Origin: Thermoflexibacter sp.
GTDB lineage: Bacteria; Bacteroidota; Bacteroidia; Cytophagales; Thermoflexibacteraceae
Assembly: GCA_025455345.1 (NCBI GenBank)
Contig: JALOMS010000746.1
Span: 1 to 5,690, forward strand
Direction: 5' to 3'
DNA length: 5,690 bases
The stretch's first letter is position 1. Every line of letters starts with the position of its first letter. The notes below the pieces were generated by a model. That model worked only from the letters and a program-made list of their open reading frames with translations. It was not told the DNA's origin and ran no database searches. Positions 1-5,690 of the stretch are shown one piece after another. The translations under genes were made by a program, and so were the position numbers.

Positions 1-624
1 ATTGATTACCAAAATCGCTTAATGATAGTGATTGGAGCGGCATTTGGGGCGTTAGTAGGCTCTCGGCTACTGGGTGCGCTGGAAAATCTCACGCTGTTTT
101 GGGAATACAAAACCAATTTCATGTACTATTATGCCAATAAAACCATTATTGGTGGTTTATTAGGAGGACTTTGGGGGGTGGAGTTGTGCAAAAAAATGAT
201 AGGGGAAAGCCAATCTTCAGGAGATTTGTTTACTTATCCGCTCATTGTGGGCATTGCTATTGGGAGAATAGGGTGTTTTTTAGCGGGGCTTTCGGACAAT
301 ACACATGGGAGTCCTACGGATTTTTTCTTAGGGTATGACTTCGGAGATGGTATTCTGCGACATCCTATACAGTTATATGAAATTGCTTTTTTGTTTTTAT
401 TATTGGTAGGTCTGATTAGCTTGAGCCGAAGGGTCAAATTAGCAAGTGGGGCTTTATTCAAGCTGTTTATGATTTTTTATCTGACTTTTCGCTTTTTTAT
501 AGAATTTATCAAGCCTGTTTATCTCTTATCTTTTGGGCTTTCGATTATCCAACTTGCCTGCTTATTGGGCTTGCTTTATTATTACAGATTTATTCTAATG
601 CCCAACAGACTAATGAATCATTAG
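1..624 (+). CDS. Lgt-family (prolipoprotein diacylglyceryl transferase-like) membrane protein, 5' partial
   Basis: The frame is open from base 1 and reads through the ATG at 22, so the true start probably lies before the window; at least 207 residues are visible. Lgt enzymes move a diacylglyceryl group from phosphatidylglycerol to the lipobox cysteine of prolipoproteins in the inner membrane. Counting from the Met at 22, Lgt-like landmarks in order are KTIIGGLLGG (40-49), GRIGCF (81-86), HPIQLYE (114-120) and FRFFIEFIKP (156-165), set among several hydrophobic helices and ending in a membrane helix near 172-190. The usual GRxGNFxNGE signature is altered: Cys replaces the Asn, and no NGE follows. 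This matches a diverged branch of the family rather than textbook Lgt, so I give no gene symbol. Family membership is quite sure; transferase activity is inference. It converges with the lipoprotein gene on the other strand. Confidence 0.82.
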   Translation: MDYQNRLMIVIGAAFGALVGSRLLGALENLTLFWEYKTNFMYYYANKTIIGGLLGGLWGVELCKKMIGESQSSGDLFTYPLIVGIAIGRIGCFLAGLSDNTHGSPTDFFLGYDFGDGILRHPIQLYEIAFLFLLLVGLISLSRRVKLASGALFKLFMIFYLTFRFFIEFIKPVYLLSFGLSIIQLACLLGLLYYYRFILMPNRLMNH

Positions 625-626
625 AG

Positions 627-661
627 ATAAGTCTGTCAGTTGGAAAGACTGACAGACTTAT
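627..661. terminator. Perfect inverted repeat between convergent genes, probable bidirectional terminator
   Basis: Bases 627-640 (ATAAGTCTGTCAGT) pair without mismatch with 648-661 (ACTGACAGACTTAT) around a 7-base loop. The hairpin begins 2 bases after the plus-strand stop (622-624) and ends 7 bases before the minus-strand stop (669-671), so it can serve both converging transcripts. There is no run of T after the stem on either strand, so it is not a textbook intrinsic terminator. Position and perfect pairing still make transcript end formation or 3'-end protection the best reading. Confidence 0.75.
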
Positions 662-668
662 AGATTGC

Positions 669-1460
669 TTATCTTCTTCTTCGTCCAGAAGAACGACCTG
701 AAGAGGAGCGTTTTTTAGAAGATGAAGAAGAGTTGTATCTATCAGAAGACTTGTTGCCAGAGGAGTTACTTCTATTTACTCTGCTACTTACTTTTTCTTT
801 GAAAGAAGATGCGCCACCTGTGCGTTTGTAGAAGTCAGGATTTGCTTTTTCTCCATGCGAAGAATAAGTGCCAAAGGCTGGTCTTCCGTCGGAAAGTTGT
901 CCGTAGTAGGGCTGTCTTCCCATGTAAGTTCCGCGATAATTGTCATACTGATTGCGATACATGAGGTTAGAAGCCAAACCAAACATAGAACTCATAAAAG
1001 CGTACTGCCCATAAAACTCCCAAAATGAGGTGCCGTTGCTTCCTGTACTCCATTGCCCGTATTGGGAATTGCCCACGTAGCGGTTATAACCCGGAGGCGC
1101 AGCGACTTTGGAGAGTTGTCCTTCATTTTTGGAGGCGATTTCCATACCCATGTTGTTTTCATTTTGAAGGAAGAAACCTTTGCCTACTTCATACCAAGCT
1201 GTAATTTGCTGTTGCGGCATGGAATCTTTCTCGGTAATTATCTTGTACTGGTGTTTAAAAATATCTTCTCCAAAGGTTTTTTCTTCTATGTCCATGTCAT
1301 AGAGAATAATGCTAAAGTTTCTTTCGCTATCCATTTGTTTGATTAGCTCATCTACGGGAGATTTTGCATAACGCGTCTGTTCGGAGGAACAAGCAACCAT
1401 GAATAGCACGATAATAACAAATACAAACTTTTTTAGTACATTTAATTTTAGTGATTTCAT
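669..1460 (-). CDS. Putative lipoprotein of unknown function with Ser/Arg-rich C-terminus
   Basis: A complete 263-aa protein that I do not recognise. Residues 1-23 form a lipoprotein signal peptide: a Lys-containing start, a hydrophobic core (FVFVIIVLFMVA), then Cys24 followed by Ser-Ser. The lipobox M-V-A-C is acceptable although Met at -3 is unusual. This predicts lipid anchoring in the inner or outer membrane. Residues about 30-125 are a mixed, probably folded region. Residues about 128-200 are rich in Tyr, Gly, Asn, Gln and Phe (for example SFWEFYGQYAF). From about 215 to the end the protein is low-complexity Ser, Asn, Lys and Arg, finishing GRRRR, so it is strongly basic and probably disordered. 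The ATG at 1460 places the signal peptide correctly; the bases before it are AT-rich with no Shine-Dalgarno match. It lies 56 bp downstream of the kinase gene on the same strand and may be cotranscribed. The function is unknown. Confidence 0.85.
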   Translation of the reverse strand: MKSLKLNVLKKFVFVIIVLFMVACSSEQTRYAKSPVDELIKQMDSERNFSIILYDMDIEEKTFGEDIFKHQYKIITEKDSMPQQQITAWYEVGKGFFLQNENNMGMEIASKNEGQLSKVAAPPGYNRYVGNSQYGQWSTGSNGTSFWEFYGQYAFMSSMFGLASNLMYRNQYDNYRGTYMGRQPYYGQLSDGRPAFGTYSSHGEKANPDFYKRTGGASSFKEKVSSRVNRSNSSGNKSSDRYNSSSSSKKRSSSGRSSGRRRR

Positions 1461-1516
1461 TTTATTTAATGTGTTTGTTTATTTTATTTTAAAACGTAAA
1501 GCTAAACAGAAAAGTT

Positions 1517-2620
1517 TTATGCTTTGTATAAGGAAAAATAGAAAATAGAACCTTTGTTGGGTGTACTTGTCGCATTAAGTTGTCCATTCATCTTACTGAT
1601 GTACTCTTTTGCCAATTGTAAGCCTAAGCCTGTTCCCTTTTCATTGGCAGTGCCTGCGGTAGATTCATATCCGTCTTTGCCCAAAACACTCATTAACTGT
1701 TTGTCTGTCATGCCTATCCCCGTATCTGCTATGACTACTTCCAACATTGTTTCGCTTTGGTCTTCGATAGAAACGCGCACTGTCCCTTGGGGGGTGAACT
1801 TTACGGCATTGGACAATAAATTTCTCAATACCAAGTTAAGAATATTCGTATCTGCAAATACTTCAGTGTCTTTGGGTACATAATTGATAAGGCTTATGTT
1901 TTTAGCTCTGGCAATGGCTCTAAAAAAGTCCATATTCTCCTCAACGACTTCCCAGAGATTGACCACGATGTAAAAAGGCTTGGCACTTTGTAGCTGATTA
2001 AGCGACCATTGTAAGAGGTTTTGCAAAAGAAAACTTGTATGCTTGAGGCTTTTCCCCATTTCTAAGGTTAGGTTTTTGATTTCATTATTTTCTTCTTGCT
2101 TAATCTTGTTGTCAAGAGATGCGTGTTGGTATTTGATAACAGATAGGGCATTACTTACATCATGGGATACCACAGAGAGCAACCTTGTTTTGGTGGCATT
2201 GGCTAAGACTAATTCCGCTTGTTGTACGGTCAGCACTCCATTCTGTTCTTCTATTTCTTTTTGTTTTTTCTCCAATTCATCTTTCTGCTTTTTAATTTCT
2301 TCAGTACGCTGTTCTACTGTCTTTTGGAGATTGATTGCTTTGTGCTTAAATCTACTTATCCATATTTTAACTCCAAGTGCAATCATCACAAGAACTATCA
2401 TAAGAAATAGTCCTTTGAACCACCACAAAGCCCAAAAAGGAGGAAGAATTGTGATTTTCAGGCGAGTATATTTGTCCCTCCAAACGTGATTGTCATTGCT
2501 TGCTTTGACCTTAAAGATGTATTCCTTAGAGGCTAAGTCTGTATAAGTAACAAAATTACGACTCCCTGAAAAAACCCAACCCTTATCTACTCCTTCCAAT
2601 TGATAGGCATAACATATCTT
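1517..2620 (-). CDS. Kinase fragment 3: Y_Y_Y end, membrane helix, coiled coil, HisKA and HATPase domains
   Basis: Similarity resumes at KICYAYQLEGVDKGW (from 2620), the core of a Y_Y_Y domain, ending with ITILPPFWALWWF. A single membrane helix lies at about 2357-2413 and a Lys/Glu/Gln-rich coiled coil at about 2195-2344. The HisKA H-box is SHDVSNAL with the acceptor His at 2162-2164. HATPase motifs follow: N-box LLSNAVKFT (Asn at 1808-1810), G1 DTGIGM (from 1726 down) and G2 GTGLGL (1619-1636). The protein ends shortly after at 1517, with no receiver domain. The first start codon in this frame after the break is TTG at 2599, inside the Y_Y_Y core, so not credible. An ATG at 2401 lies in the membrane helix and could at most give a kinase lacking its sensor. 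The usual H-box Pro (HDxxxPL) is Ala here. Confidence 0.85.
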   Translation of the reverse strand, partial: KICYAYQLEGVDKGWVFSGSRNFVTYTDLASKEYIFKVKASNDNHVWRDKYTRLKITILPPFWALWWFKGLFLMIVLVMIALGVKIWISRFKHKAINLQKTVEQRTEEIKKQKDELEKKQKEIEEQNGVLTVQQAELVLANATKTRLLSVVSHDVSNALSVIKYQHASLDNKIKQEENNEIKNLTLEMGKSLKHTSFLLQNLLQWSLNQLQSAKPFYIVVNLWEVVEENMDFFRAIARAKNISLINYVPKDTEVFADTNILNLVLRNLLSNAVKFTPQGTVRVSIEDQSETMLEVVIADTGIGMTDKQLMSVLGKDGYESTAGTANEKGTGLGLQLAKEYISKMNGQLNATSTPNKGSIFYFSLYKA

Positions 2621-3633
2621 ATCGAGCTTTGGCTGGATGCAAGACTGATTTCTTTTTTATAACTGATAAAACTATCTAATTGGGCTTCTGAGCCAAAAAC
2701 TTTCAAAGAAGTAATGATAGTAGTAGGAAATAAAGGCTTGTCTCTGATTTCCTTGGGGTGAAAGGAAATAAAGCCCTTATCTCTACCAAAATACAACCTG
2801 CCATTGGCATCTTTGTAAAACAAAGCTCCATCAAACTCGTCCATAGGGATTCCCATAGACTCACTAAAATTCTCAAAGGTCTGCTCTTTTACTCGGAAAT
2901 GAGAAAGTCCTGCGCCCGTAGCTATCCAAATATTCTCCTCGTCAATAGGAATGATAGAAGAAACAACCTCGTGAGGAAGTCCATCATTGATTTTATAATG
3001 TTTGAATTGCTTTTTTTTAATATCAAATTTTGTAAATCCATTGATGGTATAGCTTAGCCATAGCGTCTGTTCGTCTGATTTATTGATAAATGAAATGCGG
3101 TTTGTGGCAATGCTATTGATACTTTTGGGGTCATGTTTATAATATTGGACTTGATTAGTTTGGACATCTACCTGTACCAATCCATTGTTACCTATTGCCC
3201 AAAGTGTTTCCTTTTCACGGTCTTTGGTGGACAACATTTTCATAATAGGTTCGTTTCTAATGACTTCTGTAATTTTATAATCAGCGTTATTCTTATCTAA
3301 TCGGTACAGTCCTCTGAGCGTACCTACCCACAATGTTTGGTGCGGACTTTCTCCTGTTTTTGTAAGGGAGTAAATAGATTTTTCGTGTAGCTTAGAGACA
3401 GTGTCTTTTTTAAAATCTGTAAAAATAACATTCTTTGTATCAAATATACACAAGCCCTGCAAAGTCCCTACCCATACTTTGTCCTCTACTTCGCAGATAG
3501 AGTAAATTACATTATTTTTCCCTTTTGCTCTGTTAAATACTTGGAAAATAGATTTTTGTGTATTAAATAAATGCAAACCATCATAAGTAGCAATCCAAGC
3601 AAAATCCAATCCTTCCCTTTGCTCTTTGCTTCT
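2587..3633 (-). CDS. Kinase fragment 2: second seven-bladed propeller and start of Y_Y_Y domain
   Basis: The family match resumes in a second frame at RSKEQREGLDF, beginning at 3633. Seven more blades follow: AWIATYDGL, VWVGTLQGL, LWVGTLRGL, LWAIGNNGL, LWLSYTINGF, IWIATGAGL and LYFGRDKGF. The segment then enters the strand that leads into Y_Y_Y (KEISLASSQSSI, ending at 2620). Family similarity stops there, and the frame runs ten more codons to a TAG at 2587-2589. The frame is open upstream to an ATG at 3756, but codons 3756-3634 overlap fragment 1 in the wrong frame and do not resemble the family, so I do not regard that ATG as a real start. There is no plausible start near 3633. This segment would not be made without frame correction. 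Confidence 0.75.
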   Translation of the reverse strand, partial: RSKEQREGLDFAWIATYDGLHLFNTQKSIFQVFNRAKGKNNVIYSICEVEDKVWVGTLQGLCIFDTKNVIFTDFKKDTVSKLHEKSIYSLTKTGESPHQTLWVGTLRGLYRLDKNNADYKITEVIRNEPIMKMLSTKDREKETLWAIGNNGLVQVDVQTNQVQYYKHDPKSINSIATNRISFINKSDEQTLWLSYTINGFTKFDIKKKQFKHYKINDGLPHEVVSSIIPIDEENIWIATGAGLSHFRVKEQTFENFSESMGIPMDEFDGALFYKDANGRLYFGRDKGFISFHPKEIRDKPLFPTTIITSLKVFGSEAQLDSFISYKKEISLASSQSSIRYVMPINWKE

Positions 3634-4748
3634 ATCATCGAGCAGAGTGCATAGCTTTGCAGTCCATTGGGGTCTCCGAGATGGCGCGTGAAACAAGAAA
3701 AAGGTGAAGACTTCATAGTCAGGAGATTGGCTCCTCCGCCCGCAGTCCCAATCCAAAGTATTTCTTGGATAATATTTATGCTATTGATATGATTGTGAGC
3801 AAGGCTATTAGGGTCTTGAGGATTGTGTTCGTGGCGAGTCCATTGGGCAGACTGTTTATCAAATATAAATAAGCCATTCCATGTTCCCAAATACACATTA
3901 TTGGCGTTTTCATAAATATGCCTGATTTCTCCTTGTTCCATCTTTTCATCTTCTAAGGGATAAAAATGATGTTTTTCTATGTCAAAAACCCGTAATCCTT
4001 TGCTCGTCCCTACAAATAGACTATGCTTATCTTGAGAAAGACAAATATGATTGACGGCATTCTCAAAAAGTGTATTGGGATTGGTAGAAATAGGAGGATA
4101 ATGTACAAATTTTTCATTATAAGGATTAAATTCATAAAGTCCCTCTACTCCGCCAAGCCAGATAGTTTGCTGACCTTGGGAGTTTGTAGAAATAGCAACG
4201 GAAGTATTTTCTCGCTCATAAACCCCCTTATTCACATTAAATTGGTTAAAAACTTTTGCCTTTGATTGATGGGGTTCTATTTTAATCAATACAGTGTTGC
4301 CGAACTTATCAGCCCCAGCACACCATATCACTTGGTGAGAAATCGCAAAAGAATTGACATAAACTACGTCTTTGAGTACACCTGCCAAGTAGGGGATTTT
4401 GCTTTGGTGGGTGAACTGGTTGATGACCTTGTTATATACATACAAACCATCGTGAAACATACCTAACCACAAAGTATCCCCCCATTCGCATATATCTAAA
4501 ATGCTAAACTCAAATTGTTTATTTTTGGTAGAATATGCTTTAAATTGTCTTCCGTCGTAGCTATTCAATCCATTGGCAGTAGCTATCCAAATCAATTCAT
4601 CTTTATCTTTCAGTATGCGACGAATATTATTGTTGGAAAGTCCTGTTTTTACACCTATTTTTTGAAAAGCAACATTCTGTGATTGGGTATTATTCCAAAA
4701 GCAAAAAATGATAATGATAAAGAAAATAAGTATTTTCAAATACGGCAT
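3507..4748 (-). CDS. Kinase fragment 1: signal peptide and first seven-bladed propeller
   Basis: This frame runs from the ATG at 4748 to a stop at 3507 (413 codons), but only residues 1-373 match the family. Residues 1-24 are a signal peptide (hydrophobic FFIIIIFCFW, likely cleavage near TQSQ). Seven blade motifs follow, at IWIATANGL (53-61), LWLGMFHDGL (93-102), IWCAGADKFG (141-150), IWLGGVEGL (196-204), LFVGTSKGL (244-252), VYLGTWNGL (285-293) and LWIGTAGGG (331-339). The inter-blade signature LQSYALCSMIE (363-373) is the last family-like stretch. The final 40 residues are out of frame but happen to include a hydrophobic run (WILLGLLLMMVCIYLI) followed by basic residues. AAGAGA lies 12-17 bases before the ATG (4754-4759), which could act as a weak ribosome binding site. 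If translated alone, the product would be an exported propeller without a kinase. Confidence 0.8.
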   Translation of the reverse strand: MPYLKILIFFIIIIFCFWNNTQSQNVAFQKIGVKTGLSNNNIRRILKDKDELIWIATANGLNSYDGRQFKAYSTKNKQFEFSILDICEWGDTLWLGMFHDGLYVYNKVINQFTHQSKIPYLAGVLKDVVYVNSFAISHQVIWCAGADKFGNTVLIKIEPHQSKAKVFNQFNVNKGVYERENTSVAISTNSQGQQTIWLGGVEGLYEFNPYNEKFVHYPPISTNPNTLFENAVNHICLSQDKHSLFVGTSKGLRVFDIEKHHFYPLEDEKMEQGEIRHIYENANNVYLGTWNGLFIFDKQSAQWTRHEHNPQDPNSLAHNHINSINIIQEILWIGTAGGGANLLTMKSSPFSCFTRHLGDPNGLQSYALCSMIEAKSKGKDWILLGLLLMMVCIYLIHKNLFSKYLTEQKGKIM

Positions 4749-4757
4749 TGTAATCTC

Positions 4758-5294
4758 TTAATACGGTCTAATTTTTTCTTGATAATCTGTAATTGCCTGT
4801 GCCACAATCTGATAAGCAATATCTCTCGCCATAAATTCTTCTACAACTACAGTTTTATTTTCTAATTTTTTATAATCCTCAAAAAAGTTTCTTAATTCTT
4901 GAATGGTGTGTTGGGGAAGTTCTGATATATCGTTGATGTGATTGACACTGACATCACTATTCGCCACAGCAATAATCTTGTCATCAGCTTCGCCATTGTC
5001 CAACATTCGCATAACCCCGATGACTTTGGCATCAACGATGCACAAAGGCTCTAAATTTATCAAAGACATGACTAAGATATCCAAGGGGTCTCCGTCATCA
5101 CAATAGGTTCTGGGAATAAAACCATAATTTGCAGGGTAATACACAGAGGAATACAATACTCTATCCAAGCGCAATAAGCCTGACTCCTTGTCCAACTCAT
5201 ATTTAGCACGAGAGCCTTTGGGAATCTCTATAATGGACTGTACTACTTCTGGATATTTTCTTCCAATACTCACATTATGCCAAGGATTTATCAT
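4758..5294 (-). CDS. ppa: Inorganic pyrophosphatase, family I (soluble, Mg-dependent)
   Basis: A complete 178-aa cytoplasmic enzyme that hydrolyses pyrophosphate to two phosphates and so pulls nucleotide, nucleic acid and aminoacyl-tRNA synthesis forward. The length is normal for prokaryotic family I. The signature DGDPLDI is at residues 67-73. Residues equivalent to the E. coli active site are all present: Glu23, Lys31, Glu33, Arg45, Tyr53, Tyr57, Asp67, Asp69, Asp72, Asp99, Asp104 and Lys106 (each two above the E. coli number), and Tyr141-Lys142 in DYKKLE. I see no missing key residue. The ATG at 5294 begins MINPWHNV, typical of the family, and is preceded by AT-rich sequence without a Shine-Dalgarno match. 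Its stop lies 9 bp before the kinase start, so it is probably the first gene of a ppa-kinase-lipoprotein transcript. The promoter should lie in 5295-5599. Confidence 0.97.
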   Translation of the reverse strand: MINPWHNVSIGRKYPEVVQSIIEIPKGSRAKYELDKESGLLRLDRVLYSSVYYPANYGFIPRTYCDDGDPLDILVMSLINLEPLCIVDAKVIGVMRMLDNGEADDKIIAVANSDVSVNHINDISELPQHTIQELRNFFEDYKKLENKTVVVEEFMARDIAYQIVAQAITDYQEKIRPY

Positions 5295-5599
5295 CTGTTT
5301 TGTCTATTTTGATTTAAAAGATAGAATTTATTTATGTCAAAAACGTACTTTCATTTTGCGCTTTAGGCACTTCATTGCGAGTATTTATACACAATGTACC
5401 ATTAGAAAAAAGCAAAAACCTTATAAATGCTTAAATTTCAAGTTTTAAATTGATATTTCAAAATTTTTGGAAGTAGGATTGGAAATCAATCGTGTAATAT
5501 TTCATTATTTCTAAAAAATATCTATCTTGTTTGCTCAAATCCTTACCCTCTCATAGTTATTTTATTTTTTGTTATTAAACATTTTAAATTGTTTGTGAT
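5295..5599. other. Divergent intergenic region, 305 bp, AT-rich
   Basis: This gap separates the starts of ppa (minus) and the partial gene at 5600 (plus), so it must hold promoters for both. I see no tRNA, long inverted repeat, repeat array or clear small ORF in it. On the minus strand, TTGACA (5335-5340) and TATCTTTT (5316-5323, seven of eight to the Bacteroidota -7 consensus TAnnTTTG) sit before ppa. The 14-base spacing from TTG is shorter than usual, so I do not call a promoter. The plus-strand stretch before 5600 is T-rich with TTTG words but no well-spaced element pair. Confidence 0.6.
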
Positions 5600-5690
5600 A
5601 TGCCTGATTTAAAGTATTATTATCAAATGGTCGATGCTTGTATCGGCGAGCTTGGCATTGAGCCTGCAAAAGCACGTATCAAAGATGGTG
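5600..5690 (+). CDS. Start of an unidentified small protein, 3' partial (possibly YbjN-like)
   Basis: An ATG at 5600 opens a frame of 30 codons that runs off the window end. The peptide begins MPDLKYYYQMVDACIGELG and continues with IEPAKARIKDG. It looks like a soluble cytoplasmic protein: no signal peptide, and an amphipathic helix with a following turn. From memory, this style of start (short acidic lead, YYY, then a helix and a conserved PxxAR turn) resembles small YbjN / secretion-chaperone-like proteins of Bacteroidota, but 30 residues are too few to assign a family. The preceding bases are AT-rich without a Shine-Dalgarno sequence. Divergent orientation from ppa suggests its own promoter in the gap. 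That it is coding is likely; the function is open. Confidence 0.6.
   Translation, partial: MPDLKYYYQMVDACIGELGIEPAKARIKDG

Larger units (their letters stand above)
1517..4748 (-). pseudogene. Two-propeller sensor histidine kinase (Reg_prop/Y_Y_Y/HisKA/HATPase) with two frame breaks
   Basis: Three overlapping minus-strand frames together encode one sensor kinase of roughly 1,080-1,090 residues. Domain order is: signal peptide, 14 Reg_prop propeller blades, Y_Y_Y domain, one transmembrane helix, coiled coil, HisKA with phospho-acceptor His, and HATPase_c. In this family the periplasmic propellers sense a ligand and the cytoplasmic kinase passes phosphate to a response regulator. Here there is no receiver or AraC-type HTH domain after the ATPase, so it is a classical rather than hybrid kinase, and no regulator gene is visible nearby. 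Frame changes occur near 3630-3636 and near 2619-2626; both behave as loss of one base modulo three. All kinase motifs downstream are intact, so decay, if real, is recent. The start is ATG at 4748, 9 bp after the ppa stop, suggesting cotranscription. A sequencing or assembly error remains possible. Confidence 0.85.

Noticed and set aside
627..661. Inverted repeat considered as a transposon end or CRISPR-like repeat
   Set aside because: Only a single copy in the window, no transposase or cas gene, and its place between convergent stops is fully explained by transcription termination.
1053..1346. Plus-strand open frame of 97 codons
   Set aside because: Lies wholly antisense to the lipoprotein gene, with no family resemblance and no start context.
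1489..1519. Inverted repeat TAAAAC / GTTTTA between kinase and lipoprotein genes
   Set aside because: Only 6 bp of AT-rich stem with a loop of about 18 bases; too weak to call a terminator.
2043..2489. Plus-strand open frame of 148 codons, and a shorter one at 2219-2410
   Set aside because: Antisense to the HisKA and coiled-coil coding region; low-complexity Phe/Ser/Leu/Cys-rich translation with no recognisable domain.
3507..3756. Programmed -1 ribosomal frameshifting joining kinase fragments 1 and 2
   Set aside because: The sense of the shift is right, but there is no slippery heptamer in the correct phase near 3630. AAAGGGA is present at 3618-3624 but out of phase, and a one-base shift leaves the conserved linker two residues short.
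4023..4466. Two adjacent plus-strand open frames (4023-4265 and 4266-4466)
   Set aside because: Both are antisense to conserved propeller blades of the kinase and look like non-coding shadows.
5316..5340. Possible ppa promoter (minus strand TTGACA and TATCTTTT)
   Set aside because: The 14-base spacing between TTG and the TAnnTTTG-like word is too short for the usual Bacteroidota layout, and such words occur by chance in AT-rich DNA.
5188..5448. Plus-strand open frame of 86 codons extending into the intergenic gap
   Set aside because: Its first part is antisense to the conserved ppa N-terminus and the rest is AT-rich intergenic sequence; the translation resembles nothing known.

Overview
The window looks like chromosomal DNA from a Bacteroidota bacterium, most likely a Cytophagales-type relative. 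It is AT-rich and the gene starts mostly lack Shine-Dalgarno sequences. It carries a sensor kinase with a two-propeller (Reg_prop / Y_Y_Y) periplasmic region, an architecture characteristic of that phylum. The genus assignment is inference only.

Layout, left to right. (1) 1-624, plus strand: the 3' part of an Lgt-family (prolipoprotein diacylglyceryl transferase-like) membrane protein, cut by the window edge. (2) 627-661: a perfect 14-bp inverted repeat between convergent stop codons, probably a bidirectional terminator. (3) 669-1460, minus: a 263-aa lipoprotein of unknown function with a Ser/Arg-rich tail. (4) 1517-4748, minus: one large sensor histidine kinase gene broken into three reading frames by two frame changes. 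(5) 4758-5294, minus: a complete family I inorganic pyrophosphatase (ppa). (6) 5295-5599: a 305-bp divergent intergenic region. (7) 5600-5690, plus: the first 30 codons of another gene, cut by the window end.

The minus-strand genes ppa, kinase and lipoprotein follow one another with gaps of 9 and 56 bp and may be one transcription unit ending at the 627-661 hairpin.

The broken kinase is the main point of interest. Joined across the breaks it gives a signal peptide, 14 propeller blades (seven before the first break, seven after), a Y_Y_Y domain, one membrane helix, a coiled coil, and HisKA and HATPase domains with all key motifs. Aligned against remembered family consensus, the first break looks like loss of one copy of a 7-bp tandem unit and the second like loss of about 40 bp inside Y_Y_Y. 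Neither site has a homopolymer or a slippery heptamer. I therefore read it as a recently decayed gene, or an assembly or clone artefact, rather than programmed frameshifting. I see no convincing novel defence, mobile or RNA system here.
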